Source of the DNA: an uncultured Bacilli bacterium
Lineage (GTDB): Bacteria; Bacillota_I; Bacilli_A; ML615J-28; CAG-313
Length of the DNA stretch: 64,000 bases
Direction of reading: 5' to 3'
NCBI GenBank assembly: GCA_949879765.1
Contig: CATLBQ010000001.1
Coordinates: forward strand, 31,742 to 95,741
In this document: piece after piece, positions 62,910-64,000 of the stretch
Layout: every line of letters begins with the position of its first letter
How positions within the stretch are numbered: the first letter of the stretch is position 1
Translations under genes and position numbers: made by a program
The notes under the pieces: model-generated
Database searches by the model: none
Told to the model about the DNA's origin: nothing
The model's input: only the letters and a program-made list of their open reading frames with translations

Positions 62910-62937
62910 ACGCATCAGAGGATGCGTTTTTCTTTTC
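62910..62937 (+). terminator. Intrinsic terminator of rpmF
   Basis: Stem ACGCATC/GATGCGT with loop AGAG and T-rich tail, ending about 15 bases before rsmH. Confidence 0.88.
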
Positions 62938-62950
62938 AAAGGAGACAATT

Positions 62951-63889
62951 ATGGAAGATCAATATCAACATATATCCGTTTTATTAGATGAGGCAATAGA
63001 AGGGTTGTGTATTCGTCCCACAGGTGTGTATGTTGATTGCACACTAGGTGGTGGTGGACATGCTAGCCGCATTTTAGAAAAATTAACCTCTGGTCACTTG
63101 TTGGCTTTTGACCAAGATCAATATGCTATTGATAAAGCGCGGATGCGTTTATCAAAGATTTCGAATCAGTTTACTTTGATTCAGGATAATTTTCAAAATA
63201 TACAAGAAGCACTAGCAATAGAAGGTGTCCATGAAGTAGATGGCATTTTATATGATCTAGGAGTATCTAGTTTTCAATTGGATATACCAGAGCGAGGATT
63301 TAGTTATCGCTTCGATGGCCCATTAGATATGCGAATGGATCAAAACGCATCCTTGGATGCATATAGTGTTGTCAATTCGTATACTGAAAAAGAGTTGACG
63401 AAGATATTATATGATTATGGAGAGGAAAAATTTGCTCCTCTTATTGCTAGAAAGATAGTATCAGAACGGAAAAATAAACCCATTTCTAGTACCTTGGAAT
63501 TGGTAGAAGTTATCAAAAAGGCTCTTCCAGCCTCTGCTTTACGAGGGGGAAGTCATCCTGCTAAGCAGACCTTTCAGGCGATTCGAATCGAAGTGAATCA
63601 TGAACTCGATATTTTAAAACAAAGTTTGTCGGATGGATTAGATTTACTAAAGGTAGGAGGACGGATGGTCGTAATTACTTTCCATTCTCTAGAAGACAGG
63701 ATAGCGAAACAATTATTTAAGGAAAAAACTACGATTCAATTGCCAAAAGGAATCCCTTTTATTCCAGAGGGGTATGAAGTAAAGTATCAATTGGTGAATA
63801 AAAAAATTATCTTGCCAAAGGAATGGGAATTGGAACACAATAATCGTTCGCATAGCGCAAAAATGCGTATCATCGAACGAATCAAATAG
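62951..63889 (+). CDS. rsmH: 16S rRNA (cytosine-1402-N4)-methyltransferase
   Basis: RsmH/MraW, 312 residues. It starts with HISVLLDEAIEGL; the SAM motif is DCTLGGGGHA, then FDQD, DGILYDLGVSSFQLD and MDQNASLDAY; a C-terminal HSLEDR motif and HNNRSHSAKMR follow. SD AAAGGAGA. MraZ is not directly upstream and the division (dcw) genes do not follow: a terminator comes next. Its promoter is not obvious, so it may depend on readthrough from rpmF or an undetected start. Confidence 0.96.
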   Translation: MEDQYQHISVLLDEAIEGLCIRPTGVYVDCTLGGGGHASRILEKLTSGHLLAFDQDQYAIDKARMRLSKISNQFTLIQDNFQNIQEALAIEGVHEVDGILYDLGVSSFQLDIPERGFSYRFDGPLDMRMDQNASLDAYSVVNSYTEKELTKILYDYGEEKFAPLIARKIVSERKNKPISSTLELVEVIKKALPASALRGGSHPAKQTFQAIRIEVNHELDILKQSLSDGLDLLKVGGRMVVITFHSLEDRIAKQLFKEKTTIQLPKGIPFIPEGYEVKYQLVNKKIILPKEWELEHNNRSHSAKMRIIERIK

Positions 63890-63894
63890 ATGGT

Positions 63895-63926
63895 AAAAAA
63901 AGAAGCAGTTGAATGCTTCTTTTTTT
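63895..63926. terminator. Bidirectional terminator
   Basis: Stem AAAAGAAGCA/TGCTTCTTTT with loop GTTGAA and A and T runs on both sides. Confidence 0.85.
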
Positions 63927-63949
63927 ATATCATAAAGCTCTACTTTAGA

Positions 63950-64000
63950 TTAGAGATTGGAATCAATAGGTTTACCTTTGAAATAGAATTGTTTATCTTT
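63950..64000 (-). CDS. Possible C-terminus of a minus-strand gene
   Basis: The minus-strand frame from the window edge reads KDKQFYFKGKPIDSNL then TAA (63952-63950). It is followed by the bidirectional terminator, as expected for a convergent gene. Sixteen residues are too few to identify it. Confidence 0.35.
   Translation of the reverse strand, partial: KDKQFYFKGKPIDSNL

Overview
The window is a densely packed, AT-rich chromosomal segment of a low-GC Gram-positive bacterium (Bacillota). PolC, RNase HIII, MutS2, a type-B RNase P RNA, a T-box in front of alaS, a two-zinc-knuckle L32 and many lipoprotein signal peptides all point there. The L32 sequence, the XRE regulator with a membrane anchor and ectodomain, and the gene order look most like Erysipelotrichia or a close relative; that placement is inference. 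TAA, TAG and TGA all end ordinary genes, so the code is standard (table 11). I see no prophage, insertion sequence, integron or CRISPR array.

Layout. 1-7.3 kb: end of a Lon-like PDZ protease, lspA, an RluD-type pseudouridine synthase, rnhC (minus strand), mutS2, a thioredoxin and a Fic protein. 7.3-11.7 kb: tRNA-Cys, tRNA-Lys and two disrupted surface genes (a C39-like lipoprotein cut by TAG, and a membrane XRE regulator cut by a frameshift). 11.8-20 kb: a 5'-nucleotidase lipoprotein, DegV, an AAC(6')-like acetyltransferase, a U32 hydroxylation-type protein, and an MFS and a MATE transporter on the minus strand. 20-24.7 kb: a two-component system, a structured leader or small RNA, an HtrA lipoprotein and murI. 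24.7-35 kb: an ABC-F protein, GrpB, a P-loop kinase, polC, a BI-1 homologue, gapA and an AI-2E family transporter.

35-39 kb holds the least explained locus. Two adjacent six-TM proteins share acidic or coiled linkers and a common C-terminal domain resembling YjbR/MmcQ; the second ends in a long charged helix of 11- and 18-residue repeats. 39-46.4 kb: T-box-alaS-ruvX-DUF1292, then mrp and tmcAL in reverse, a degenerate thioredoxin-like protein, and an AroB homologue that appears to have lost all three metal ligands. 46.5-53.4 kb: a heterodimeric ABC exporter, a von Willebrand A protein gene cut by TAG, and an ABC-2 pair. 53.4-59 kb: truB-ribF-rpsO-pnp-degV and rnpB. 59.4-64 kb: ysxC, a SpoVID-like/YsxE-like pair, a small membrane protein, yceD-rpmF and rsmH.

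Most genes are housekeeping: RNA maturation, translation, replication and repair, and cell envelope. Two themes stand out. First, three exported or surface-type genes are each broken by a single lesion. Second, a CATATACTA box resembling mother-cell sporulation sigma promoters precedes the SpoVID-like operon, the small membrane protein and the vWA gene, which suggests the lineage keeps a spore-coat programme. Housekeeping promoters mostly use an extended -10; the exact nonamer TGGTATAAT occurs at least seven times in front of genes.
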